DNA of 6,001 nucleotides, taken from positions 1-6,001 of the forward strand of contig JAOABO010000031.1 of NCBI GenBank assembly GCA_026418315.1, in the 5' to 3' direction. Below, piece after piece: positions 1 through 6,001 of the stretch. Both the position numbers and the translations under genes were made by a program. The stretch is from Bacteroidia bacterium. Its GTDB lineage: Bacteria > Bacteroidota > Bacteroidia > B-17B0 > Aurantibacillaceae. Numbering within the stretch: position 1 is the stretch's first letter; each line of letters begins with the position of its first letter. The notes beneath the pieces were generated by a model. It was not told the origin of the DNA, searched no databases, and was given only the letters and a program-made list of their open reading frames with translations.

Positions 1-1392
1 TTTACTAATAAAGGATTATTAATTCCTCGTGTATCGCTTAATAGCTCCATTGATGCTGTTACTATTTCATCGCCTGCTACTTCGCTTTTAGTATATAACA
101 CAGGTACAGGAGGGCTTACACCTGCGGGTTATTATTATAATGCAGGTACGTCCGCTTCGCCAAATTGGGTTAAACTCTTTAATTCAGGATTACCTGGGGA
201 TGCATGGCTAACTCTTGGTAATTCCGGAACCAATCCCGCTACCCACTTTTTAGGTACGATTGATAATACTTCTTTAGTTTTTCGAACCAATAACATAGAG
301 CGGATGCGTTTGCATAGTGGCGGACAGCTTTCTATAGGAGATAATACACCCGGTGGAAAATTAGATGTTCACCAGGAGTCGTCCAATGATGTAGCAAGGT
401 TCATAACTTATGGGAGTCCTAATGATATTCGTTTAAGACGCACTCAGGGTACAAAATCAAGTCCATTAGCTACTTCTGGTGCTAATACCATTTTAGGGAG
501 GATATTTGCGGAGGGGTATAATGGTTCATCATACACGGCAGCTGCGGCTATTGAGATGAGTACGGATGCTACGGGAGGGACATCTACGGATATGCCGGGG
601 AGAATAGCTTTTTTTACTACTCCTGATAACACAGGGACTTTACAAGAACGAATGAGAATTTCAAACAATGGAAATATAGGTATTGGTACCGCATCTCCAA
701 ATAATTCTGCTTTGCTTCATGTTTCTTCTGCTAATAAAGGTGTGATGTTTCCAAAAGTAAGTTTGACCGGTGCTACCGATAATATTACTGTACCTGTATC
801 TTCACCAGGAGATGATGCTATGTTGGTTTACAATACTGCTACTGCAGGAACTGGGACGAATGCTATTACACCCGGCTATTACTATTGGCAAAGTGGTAGA
901 TGGACAAAGTTTCAAACCAGTGGATATGCAGGAGTCGTCATGGGTGTTCACAATCCTACTACTCCTAGTCATTTAACTACATTATCTCCATCTTGGCAAT
1001 ATACAGGAGCATATATTGATTTACCACCGGGTAAATGGGTGGTATTTATTTTTGAGCTGCTTACACCAAGTAATGCTGGTGCTCAGGGGTGGGATATTAC
1101 TGGTGTAAATAGTGGTGCAATATGGTGTCGGTCCTCGCTTTCTAATAGTAATACAGTTTTTTCTACATCACCAGATATTATTGGAAGCCCTTTAGTGAGT
1201 GGCAGTGTTGTATATCCATGTTGGTTTGGAATGACCTCGGGGTGCATTTATGTCAATAATACTTCAGGAACCATTAAAAGATATTATTATTGGGCTAATA
1301 TAGATAGAACAGGTGCTACCTCTTGTAACCTACATAATTTTGCAACAAATGCTTGGGGAGAGAATCAATTTTTTGCAGTGCCTGCGGAGTAA
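1..1392 (+). CDS. Tail-fibre-like modular surface protein, 3' part (5' end outside window)
   Basis: The reading frame is open from base 1 to a TAA at 1390-1392, giving 463 visible residues. The first in-frame ATG (304) lies inside a conserved 'ERMR' motif, so it is not the true start and the gene begins left of the window. Visible order: module A copy 1 (residues 3-60, NKGLLIPRVSL...GYYY...WVKLF); an 'IERMR...IG...GKLDV' segment (about 99-128); a Gly/Ala-rich region (about 132-220) with 'RLRRTQGT' and 'GRIAFFTTPD', as in many phage tail-fibre and Bacteroidota surface proteins; a second 'ERMRI...GNIGIGTASP...LHV' segment (216-243); module A copy 2 (245-304); and a C-terminal domain (about 309-463) containing 'LPPGKWVV', 'NNTSG' and 'WGENQFF'. 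That domain looks like a beta-sandwich and carries four cysteines. No S74 autoprotease domain or type IX sorting domain follows. A role as adhesin or fibre at the cell surface, or a prophage remnant, is inferred. The strand is isolated from the neighbouring genes. Confidence 0.85.
   Translation, partial: FTNKGLLIPRVSLNSSIDAVTISSPATSLLVYNTGTGGLTPAGYYYNAGTSASPNWVKLFNSGLPGDAWLTLGNSGTNPATHFLGTIDNTSLVFRTNNIERMRLHSGGQLSIGDNTPGGKLDVHQESSNDVARFITYGSPNDIRLRRTQGTKSSPLATSGANTILGRIFAEGYNGSSYTAAAAIEMSTDATGGTSTDMPGRIAFFTTPDNTGTLQERMRISNNGNIGIGTASPNNSALLHVSSANKGVMFPKVSLTGATDNITVPVSSPGDDAMLVYNTATAGTGTNAITPGYYYWQSGRWTKFQTSGYAGVVMGVHNPTTPSHLTTLSPSWQYTGAYIDLPPGKWVVFIFELLTPSNAGAQGWDITGVNSGAIWCRSSLSNSNTVFSTSPDIIGSPLVSGSVVYPCWFGMTSGCIYVNNTSGTIKRYYYWANIDRTGATSCNLHNFATNAWGENQFFAVPAE
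7..180 (+). repeat. Protein module A, copy 1 (NKG...VSL...GYYY...W.K)
   Basis: This coding repeat of about 58 residues matches the copy at 733-912 at the protein level. Shared landmarks are NKG, P-(R/K)-VSL, a Thr/Val/Ser stretch ending in SP, LVYNT, TP-GYYY and W-(V/T)-K-(L/F). The two copies differ widely in DNA sequence, so this is an old protein-level duplication and not a recent tandem repeat. In Bacteroidota surface proteins such modules often sit between beta-rich segments. Confidence 0.75.
295..384 (+). repeat. 'ERMR...IG...P...LDV' segment, copy 1
   Basis: The protein segment IERMRLHSGGQLSIGD, followed by a Pro-Gly turn and GKLDV, parallels QERMRISNNGNIGIGT, Pro, LLHV at 646-729. 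The motif is the familiar 'G.VGIGT..P...L.V' element that precedes modules in phage tail-fibre and Bacteroidota surface proteins. Here the IGT is changed to IGD. Confidence 0.6.
646..729 (+). repeat. 'ERMRI...GNIGIGT...P...LHV' segment, copy 2
   Basis: This is the better-preserved copy of the motif, with ERMRI, GNIGIGTASP and LLHVSS leading straight into module A at 733. The order ERMR-segment then A-module at 646-912 suggests the full protein is a string of such pairs, with more of them upstream of base 1. Confidence 0.65.
733..912 (+). repeat. Protein module A, copy 2 (NKG...VSL...GYYY...W.K)
   Basis: This is the second copy of the module at 7-180, about 60 residues long: NKGVMFPKVSL, then a variable Thr/Val/Ser stretch, 'MLVYNTATAG', 'TPGYYYW' and 'RWTKF'. 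It is preceded directly by the 'GNIGIGTASP...LHVSS' segment and followed by the C-terminal domain, so it acts as the last linker-like module before the tip of the protein. Confidence 0.75.
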
Positions 1393-1433
1393 TAAGTTTT
1401 TATTTTAATGTAGCTTTCTAAATAAGAATAGTA

Positions 1434-3077
1434 TCAATTTTTTTGAACATGTTTTAAGGATAATACGTTGATAGGATTCATGCTTAGTCCTTTAATTTTA
1501 TGGCTCACTAATCTGACTACTTCATCATAATACAATGGAACAATGGGCGCCTCGTCTATTAAAATTCTGTCCATTTCCTGGTATAGTTTTATTTTTTCTT
1601 TTTCATCGGTGGTTCTTAAGGTCTTTTCATATAGTAAATCAAAATCTACGTTTTTGAAATGTGTATAATTAAATCCAATGGGAGAAAAATTCTTACTATA
1701 AAATAATGAGAAAAAATTTTCTTCATCAATGTAATCGGCCAACCAGCTTTTTTTAAACATTTCATATTGAAATAATAAGGTGGCTTGCCTGAATACAGAG
1801 GGTTGTTCAATAGAAATTTTAATGGGAATATTAAATTCTTTCCACTGCGATTGGAGGAAAGATGCTTGTTCTTTATAATCTTCTGTGATATGGAATGTTA
1901 TTTCAGGCAATCCTTTTCCATCAGGATAGCCAGCTTCTTTTAGTAGTTCTTTTACTTTTTCAGGATGATAATGAAATCCTTTTACTTGAGAGGTGTCAAA
2001 AGATTTAAATCCTTTTGGAATAATGCCAGCTACGGCGGGCATTCCTACACCATTACGAAAGTATTTGACTAATCTTTCTCTATCTATGGCATAATTCAAT
2101 GCTTTTCTGAATGCTTTTTTCAATAAAGGAGAATTTTTATTCACTTTTTCATCTACTAACAGTCCAATATAATCAGTTTTCAAATAATTGGCTTTTTGTA
2201 AATAACATTTAGAAGCATAAGTTTTGTTTAATGTTCCGCTTTTGTCCAATACCTCATTAATATTCATGGCATCTGCTCCACTTAACATGTCTAATTTCCC
2301 ATTTAAAAATTCAATAAATGCTGTTTCTTTGTCTCTGATAAATGATATAGCAACTGCATCTAAATATGGTAAGGAATTTCCTTGCGCATCTTTTTCAAAA
2401 TAATGAGGATTTTTTACAAGTATCATTTTATTTCCTTCTTCCCAGTTTTTTAGCATAAAGGGGCCTGTGCCTACTGCGTGTGTTCTGAATGTTTTTTTGT
2501 AATAATCTATAGCTTCATAAGGTATTACAGAAAAATATTTCATGGTTAGTATATTGAGAAAAACTGAATAGGGCTGCTTTAGATATATAACAAAAGTGGA
2601 GTCGTTCATGCTTTGAAAAGGTCGGTAGTTTGTTCGTTCTGATTTGTCAATATAAGCCAATAATGAGGCAGCGGTGGAGTTAGGGGTAATCAATAAGCGG
2701 TTAAATGAAAATTCAAAATCGTATGCTCTAACTTTTCTTCCTTTGCCATTTGGAAAGCATTCATTATCATGAAAATACACATCGTTTCTTAAGTGAAAGA
2801 TATATTTTGTGCCGTCTTCTTGTATTTCCCAGCTTTTTGCAATGCAAGGTAGAACATTCAAGGAATCGTCTAGTTGTACCAATCCATTATACAACTGATT
2901 ACATATCCATATATGTGGTAATACATTGCTTTCAGCAGGGTCTAAGGATGAGATGCCGTCTTTTTCATTGTAATAAAAAATATTTTTACTTTCAGGACCT
3001 GAAGGTTCTGATTGCTTTTTATCAGAGCAAGATTGAAAGAACATGACTAAACTAATCAAAACAATATGCTTTCTCAT
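1434..3077 (-). CDS. Oligopeptide/dipeptide-type ABC transporter substrate-binding lipoprotein (SBP_bac_5 family)
   Basis: The 547-residue product has the usual length for family-5 solute-binding proteins, which bind peptides or other small solutes outside the inner membrane and hand them to an ABC permease. A short signal (residues 1-16, RKH then a hydrophobic run) ends in FQS-Cys17, a relaxed lipobox; the mature lipoprotein would begin CSDKK. Family landmarks in order: LDPA (45-48), 'IAKSWEI..DG' and 'FHLRNDVYFHD' (79-104), 'VGTGPFMLKNW' (202-212), 'KAFRKALNYAIDRE' (321-334), 'AGYPDGKGLPEI' (382-393), 'ADYIDEENFF' (447-456) and 'PIVPLYYDE' (511-519). The ATG at 3075-3077 is chosen because it precedes the signal directly; I see no clear Shine-Dalgarno sequence. 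No permease or ATPase gene is adjacent, so the partners must lie elsewhere. The ligand cannot be read from sequence; peptides are the family default. A 138-bp gap separates it from uvrC upstream. Confidence 0.9.
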   Translation of the reverse strand: MRKHIVLISLVMFFQSCSDKKQSEPSGPESKNIFYYNEKDGISSLDPAESNVLPHIWICNQLYNGLVQLDDSLNVLPCIAKSWEIQEDGTKYIFHLRNDVYFHDNECFPNGKGRKVRAYDFEFSFNRLLITPNSTAASLLAYIDKSERTNYRPFQSMNDSTFVIYLKQPYSVFLNILTMKYFSVIPYEAIDYYKKTFRTHAVGTGPFMLKNWEEGNKMILVKNPHYFEKDAQGNSLPYLDAVAISFIRDKETAFIEFLNGKLDMLSGADAMNINEVLDKSGTLNKTYASKCYLQKANYLKTDYIGLLVDEKVNKNSPLLKKAFRKALNYAIDRERLVKYFRNGVGMPAVAGIIPKGFKSFDTSQVKGFHYHPEKVKELLKEAGYPDGKGLPEITFHITEDYKEQASFLQSQWKEFNIPIKISIEQPSVFRQATLLFQYEMFKKSWLADYIDEENFFSLFYSKNFSPIGFNYTHFKNVDFDLLYEKTLRTTDEKEKIKLYQEMDRILIDEAPIVPLYYDEVVRLVSHKIKGLSMNPINVLSLKHVQKN

Positions 3078-3215
3078 TCAACAAAATTTTACTTTGCAAA
3101 TTTGTAAAAAACAGAGATGTGATGGGTGGTTTGTAGCAAGTAAATATCCACAATTATTTGTGAAAATATTTTTAACAAGAGATACAAAAGAATTTTTTTA
3201 ATTAAGCACAATGGG
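3078..3215. other. AT-rich intergenic gap between uvrC and the substrate-binding lipoprotein gene
   Basis: This stretch must contain the 3' end signals of the uvrC transcript and probably the promoter of the lipoprotein gene, both read on the minus strand. I see no strong GC-rich hairpin with a T-tract. On the minus strand a CAAATTTG (3104-3097) is one base off the Bacteroidota -7 consensus TAnnTTTG, but no TTTG lies at the right distance upstream, so no promoter is called. A short inverted repeat lies at 3149-3162. Confidence 0.5.
3149..3162. repeat. Small inverted repeat CACAA-TTAT-TTGTG
   Basis: Five-base perfect arms flank a four-base spacer in the gap upstream of the lipoprotein gene. 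The arms are too short and AT-rich for a confident terminator, and on the minus strand no T-run follows. It could be an operator half-site pair or chance in AT-rich DNA. Confidence 0.25.
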
Positions 3216-5036
3216 TTATGTAAAACGATCTTTCTTTTCAAAGTATTCCTTGATGATTTTAGCTTTTGCAGCGCCTACTATTTTTGCAAGATGATGTTCG
3301 GATTGATTTTTTATTTGTTCTATTGATCCAAATTCGGTGAGTAAGCGGGTGGCTAATTTTTCACCTATACCTTTGAGTTTCAGTAACTCACTTTGAAATG
3401 CGGATTTTGTTCTTCTTTTTCTGTGGTGTGTGATTCCAAATCGATGTACTTCATCGCGGATGTGCTGAATAACTTTTAATGTAGGGCTTCTCTTATCAAG
3501 ATAAAGAGGCACAGAGTCATTGGGAAAGAAAATTTCTTCTAATCTTTTTGCAATTGAAATAACATGTACTTTATCTTGTAGTCCAAGTTTTTTTAAGGAT
3601 TCTAATGCTGCATGGAGTTGTCCTTTTCCTCCATCTATTACTATTAAATCGGGCAGAGGCAGGTTTTCTTCCAGTACGCGTTTGTATCTGCGATAAATGA
3701 CTTCTTTCATGGTAGAAAAATCATCGGGTTTGCCATTTTCAACAGTTTTTACATTAAAATGCCGGTATTCTTTTTTGGCGGGTTTTCCATCTATAAATAC
3801 TGCCATAGCGCTCACAGCGTTGGTTCCCTGAATGTTGGAATTATCAAATGCTTCTATTCGCCTGGGTTCTTTTTTCATACGCAGGTCTTTCATCATTTGT
3901 TGCATCAGTTGATTGGTGTGGGTTTCAGGGTCTTTGATGGCTAATTGTTTTTCTTTTTCCAAAGCATACTGTTCAAGGTTCTTGAGTAATAAATCTAAAA
4001 TTTTCTTTTTATCTCCCATCTTTGGAATGGTGTATTTTAAATCAGGTAATTGAAAGGATGGTTCTAATGGCAGGATAATTTCAGGGGCATTGTCCGAAAA
4101 TTTTTCTCTTAATTTGGTAATGATGGTGGATAATATTTCTTCATCGGGTTCTTCTGTAAATCCTGATAAATCGGATATAAAAGTTTGTATAATAAAACCA
4201 TTGACAATTCGGAAGTAGCCGATATAGGTTTTTTGATTGTATTTATATACCTGATATACTTCTGCATCTTTAATGTCGGCTGAAACCACCTGAGATTTTG
4301 CCTGATATTTTTGTAGTAGTTCTATTTTTGTTTTTATTTGTTGTGCCTTTTCAAATTCAAGATTTTTTACGGCTTCCTGTTTTTGAGATTCAAGATAATT
4401 GATCACTTCTTTTAATTGTCCTTTTATAATTTTTTTAATTTGCTGAATGTTTTGATTGTATTCTTCTTCTGTTTGCAGAGCGGCACAAGGGGCTTTGCAT
4501 TTGCCTATATGATAATCTAAACATGGGCGAAATTTTTTTTTCAAGATGTTTTCTTCTGATAATAGGTAGTTACATGTGCGAAGGGGAAATATTTCCTTAA
4601 TGGTTTCAATTAACAACCTGACTGAGGTTACAGATGGATAAGGTCCGAAGTATTCAAAAGATGGAATGTTTTTTTTGCGGGTATAAAATACTTTTGGAAA
4701 TCTCTCTTTTGTAATAACAATCCATGGATAGGTTTTATCGTCTTTCAGTTGAATGTTGTATTTGGGTTGTAGGGATTTAATAAGAGCATTTTCAAGTATA
4801 AGAGCATCGTATTCGGTGGGTACAGTGATGGTTTCTATTGTTTTTATTTTTTTAACCAGTAATTGTAATCTTAAACTATCGTGTTCTTTTTGAAAATAGG
4901 AACTTACTCTTTTTTTTATGTTTTTTGCTTTACCAATGTATAGTAAATGATGGTGGGTATCATAAAACTTATAGATGCCCGGAACTTCAGGTAATGTTTG
5001 AATTTGAATATCTATTTCATTATTGAAAGTACTCAT
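3216..5036 (-). CDS. uvrC: UvrABC excinuclease subunit C
   Basis: UvrC binds the UvrB-DNA complex at a lesion and makes the 3' and then the 5' incision in cytoplasmic nucleotide excision repair. The 606-residue product is full length. An N-terminal GIY-YIG nuclease (about 15-95) shows GIY (20-22), YIG (33-35), Lys36, Arg43 and Glu82, matching the 3'-incision active site. Four cysteines (155, 172, 180, 184) match the iron-sulphur cluster ligands of the family. A UVR motif that contacts UvrB lies near 207-242 ('NLEFEKAQQIK'). The RNase H-like 5'-incision domain carries Asp398 ('EAFDNSN'), Asp438/439 ('PDDFSTM'), Asp468 ('VIDGGKGQL') and His531 ('RDEVHRFG'). Helix-hairpin-helix motifs end the protein (about 549-600, 'LKGIGEKLA'). 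The ATG at 5034-5036 starts 6 bp after the stop of the upstream secreted-protein gene, with no obvious Shine-Dalgarno sequence, so it is probably expressed from an upstream promoter. All catalytic residues are present. Confidence 0.98.
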   Translation of the reverse strand: MSTFNNEIDIQIQTLPEVPGIYKFYDTHHHLLYIGKAKNIKKRVSSYFQKEHDSLRLQLLVKKIKTIETITVPTEYDALILENALIKSLQPKYNIQLKDDKTYPWIVITKERFPKVFYTRKKNIPSFEYFGPYPSVTSVRLLIETIKEIFPLRTCNYLLSEENILKKKFRPCLDYHIGKCKAPCAALQTEEEYNQNIQQIKKIIKGQLKEVINYLESQKQEAVKNLEFEKAQQIKTKIELLQKYQAKSQVVSADIKDAEVYQVYKYNQKTYIGYFRIVNGFIIQTFISDLSGFTEEPDEEILSTIITKLREKFSDNAPEIILPLEPSFQLPDLKYTIPKMGDKKKILDLLLKNLEQYALEKEKQLAIKDPETHTNQLMQQMMKDLRMKKEPRRIEAFDNSNIQGTNAVSAMAVFIDGKPAKKEYRHFNVKTVENGKPDDFSTMKEVIYRRYKRVLEENLPLPDLIVIDGGKGQLHAALESLKKLGLQDKVHVISIAKRLEEIFFPNDSVPLYLDKRSPTLKVIQHIRDEVHRFGITHHRKRRTKSAFQSELLKLKGIGEKLATRLLTEFGSIEQIKNQSEHHLAKIVGAAKAKIIKEYFEKKDRFT

Positions 5037-5042
5037 GGTTAT

Positions 5043-5756
5043 TTAATACAAGAAGGGTTTAATATCATCGGAATACGATTTTCTTGGATTTTTTTCTTTA
5101 AATTTAGTGAAGTTGTTTACGAGTTTTTGTACATACATCTCGTATTTGAGAACATTCTGACCTTTGATATAATAAGGAAAGGGGCTTTTGAGTTGATGTC
5201 CATATTTGTTTTTTATTACGATGGCTACGTCTTTAACGGGTGCGCCAGTTTCACTTACTTTTGATGCTTCGTGTTCAGGAACAAAACCAATAGAGGACTG
5301 TACGATTTTATCTTTTTCAGCAATGAGATAAAATTTTTCTTTCATTTCAATGTCTGTATTTCGGTTTAAATTGGTGTCCAGAAAAAATCCTTTTTTATAT
5401 CCTTTGAGCAAACTATCTGATGAATAATCATAAATAAAATACAATTTGGAAAAATTATAGTGTTTATAGAATGCCCGTACAATCAACTTGTTTAATTGAT
5501 AGGTTTGTTTTTCTATTTCTTTTGCTGCAGTTAACTTGTTTTCTCTTTTAAGAAGGTCAATGGCTTTTTTGTTGGATTTTAATCGGACTATCAATGCTCC
5601 GCTATCAGCCAGTTGATTAATTTGCCAGTTAGAAATTAATAATCTTCTGTTTCTGAAATGGCGAAACTGTTCAGTATTTCCATAGTCAGATTGAGAATAG
5701 GTATTGGATATGATTGTAAATAAGAATATGAGTGATAATGTAAAATGATTTTTCAT
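5043..5756 (-). CDS. Secreted protein of unknown function, between response regulator and uvrC
   Basis: I do not recognise a named family. The 237-residue product begins with a clear signal peptide: Lys2, a hydrophobic core (about 5-16) and a likely cut after TYS (residue 21) before QSDYG. There is no cysteine at the cut, so it is a soluble periplasmic or exported protein, not a lipoprotein; the whole protein lacks cysteine. 'LADSGALIVRLK' (49-60) leads into a long charged, probably helical stretch (62-98, rich in Lys/Glu), then a likely beta-strand 'KLYFIYDYSSDS' (104-115). The second half has short beta-like segments (such as 'DVAIVIKNKYG') and ends with 'SPFPYYIKG' (191-199) and a basic C-terminal tail. 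From memory, similar 'GAL(I/L)VRL' proteins occur in other Bacteroidota as hypotheticals. The ATG at 5754-5756 is 5 bp after the response-regulator stop, and the gene ends 6 bp before uvrC, so it is probably part of one operon. No enzymatic motif is visible. Confidence 0.85.
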   Translation of the reverse strand: MKNHFTLSLIFLFTIISNTYSQSDYGNTEQFRHFRNRRLLISNWQINQLADSGALIVRLKSNKKAIDLLKRENKLTAAKEIEKQTYQLNKLIVRAFYKHYNFSKLYFIYDYSSDSLLKGYKKGFFLDTNLNRNTDIEMKEKFYLIAEKDKIVQSSIGFVPEHEASKVSETGAPVKDVAIVIKNKYGHQLKSPFPYYIKGQNVLKYEMYVQKLVNNFTKFKEKNPRKSYSDDIKPFLY

Positions 5757-5761
5757 GGTTT

Positions 5762-6001
5762 TTAGTTGTCTTTGAATATATAACCAATTCCTCTGATGGA
5801 AATGAAATATTGAGGTTTTTTTGCGTCATTTTCGAATAATTTTCGGTATAAAACTATAAAATTATCAATGGTTCTGTAAGAGGCCTCTTCGGCCTTGTCT
5901 TCCCATATTGCTTTCAAAATCTGCTCGCGGGATAGTGCTTTGTTTTTATTTTGAATAAAGTATTCGAGTAAGGCAGCTTCTTTCACTGATAAGGTATGGA
6001 T
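5762..6001 (-). CDS. OmpR/PhoB-type response regulator, C-terminal DNA-binding domain (5' end outside window)
   Basis: The frame is open to the window edge (79 visible residues plus TAA at 5764-5762), so the receiver domain and true start lie to the right of base 6001. A GTG at 5986-5984 could be read as a start, but it falls inside the conserved 'LSVKEAALLEYF' opening of the winged-helix fold, and the codons before it (IHTLS) match the family. Landmarks: 'L(S/T)..E..LLEYF' at the domain start, 'LSREQILKAIWED', the recognition-helix region 'SYRTIDNFIVLYRKLF', and the closing wing 'YFISIRGIGYIF'. Such proteins are phosphorylated by a partner histidine kinase and bind direct repeats to control transcription; the kinase is not in the window. 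The segment 'DNFIV..RK.F' is typical of Bacteroidota members. It is the promoter-proximal visible gene of the cluster leading to uvrC, which it may autoregulate (inference). Confidence 0.93.
   Translation of the reverse strand: MHTLSVKEAALLEYFIQNKNKALSREQILKAIWEDKAEEASYRTIDNFIVLYRKLFENDAKKPQYFISIRGIGYIFKDN

Larger units (their letters stand above)
3216..6001 (-). other. Predicted operon: response regulator - secreted protein - uvrC
   Basis: Three minus-strand genes are separated by only 5 bp (5757-5761) and 6 bp (5037-5042), with no room for promoters or terminators between them. Transcription should therefore enter from the right of the window and run through uvrC. Whether the first gene is the regulator or something further upstream, such as a sensor kinase, cannot be seen. 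Confidence 0.7.

Noticed and set aside
444..976. Short open frames on both strands inside the surface-protein gene (444-668 minus, 770-976 plus)
   Set aside because: They overlap a continuous frame with recognisable modules; no independent start signals or motifs are seen.
1201..1389. Variable region of a diversity-generating retroelement at the C-terminus of the surface protein
   Set aside because: The tail does not look like a C-type-lectin target, there is no template repeat in the window and no reverse transcriptase gene nearby.
304..1392. Taking the ATG at 304 as the start of the surface-protein gene
   Set aside because: The frame is open to base 1 and the upstream codons encode a repeat module (7-180) that is clearly homologous to 733-912; the ATG is the Met of an internal ERMR motif.
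1393..1433. Bidirectional terminator in the 41-bp convergent gap
   Set aside because: The best hairpin (TTCT-AAATA-AGAA, 1416-1428) has only four base pairs and no GC core, so it cannot be supported although a terminator would be expected here.
2750..3046. Plus-strand open frame of 98 codons inside the lipoprotein gene
   Set aside because: It lies opposite the conserved N-terminal part of the binding protein and shows no domain or signal of its own.
3759..3944. Plus-strand open frame of 61 codons inside uvrC
   Set aside because: It is antisense to the conserved RNase H-like region of UvrC and is a shadow frame.
4998..5264. Plus-strand open frame of 88 codons over the uvrC start and secreted-protein gene
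   Set aside because: It is antisense to well-supported genes, has a composition rich in Phe/Ile/Tyr typical of a shadow frame, and resembles no protein I know.
5762..5986. Taking the GTG at 5986-5984 as the start of a 74-residue stand-alone DNA-binding protein
   Set aside because: The codons before it continue the winged-helix family pattern to the window edge, so it is the cut end of a full response regulator.

Overview
The window looks like the chromosome of an AT-rich member of the Bacteroidota, possibly a Chitinophagia or Sphingobacteriia relative, though genus is not readable here. The evidence is the surface protein built from 'GNIGIGT' and 'NKG..P+VSL' modules, a lipoprotein signal with a relaxed lipobox, a response-regulator DNA-binding domain with the DNFIV...RK.F segment I associate with Bacteroidota regulators, and the lack of clear Shine-Dalgarno sequences before most starts.

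Layout. Positions 1-1392 (+) hold the 3' part of a repeat-built, phage-tail-fibre-like surface protein whose start lies left of the window. It converges, across a 41-bp gap, on a minus-strand gene for a solute-binding lipoprotein of the oligopeptide/dipeptide type (1434-3077). After a 138-bp non-coding gap, positions 3216-6001 (-) hold three tightly packed genes read right to left: the C-terminal DNA-binding domain of an OmpR/PhoB-type response regulator (cut by the window end), a small secreted protein of unknown function, and the excinuclease subunit UvrC. The gaps between these three are 5 and 6 bp, so they very probably share a transcript.

How they fit together. UvrC makes both incisions in nucleotide excision repair. 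Its likely co-transcription with a two-component regulator recalls the uvrY-uvrC arrangement of enterobacteria, although the regulator here belongs to a different family. The secreted protein between them has no evident link to DNA repair. The solute-binding lipoprotein has no permease or ATPase genes beside it in this window, and the tail-fibre-like gene appears to be an independent unit.

No rRNA, tRNA, CRISPR array, insertion sequence or reverse transcriptase was seen. Apart from the unidentified secreted protein and the C-terminal domain of the surface protein, the window is ordinary, and I see no convincing undescribed system in it.
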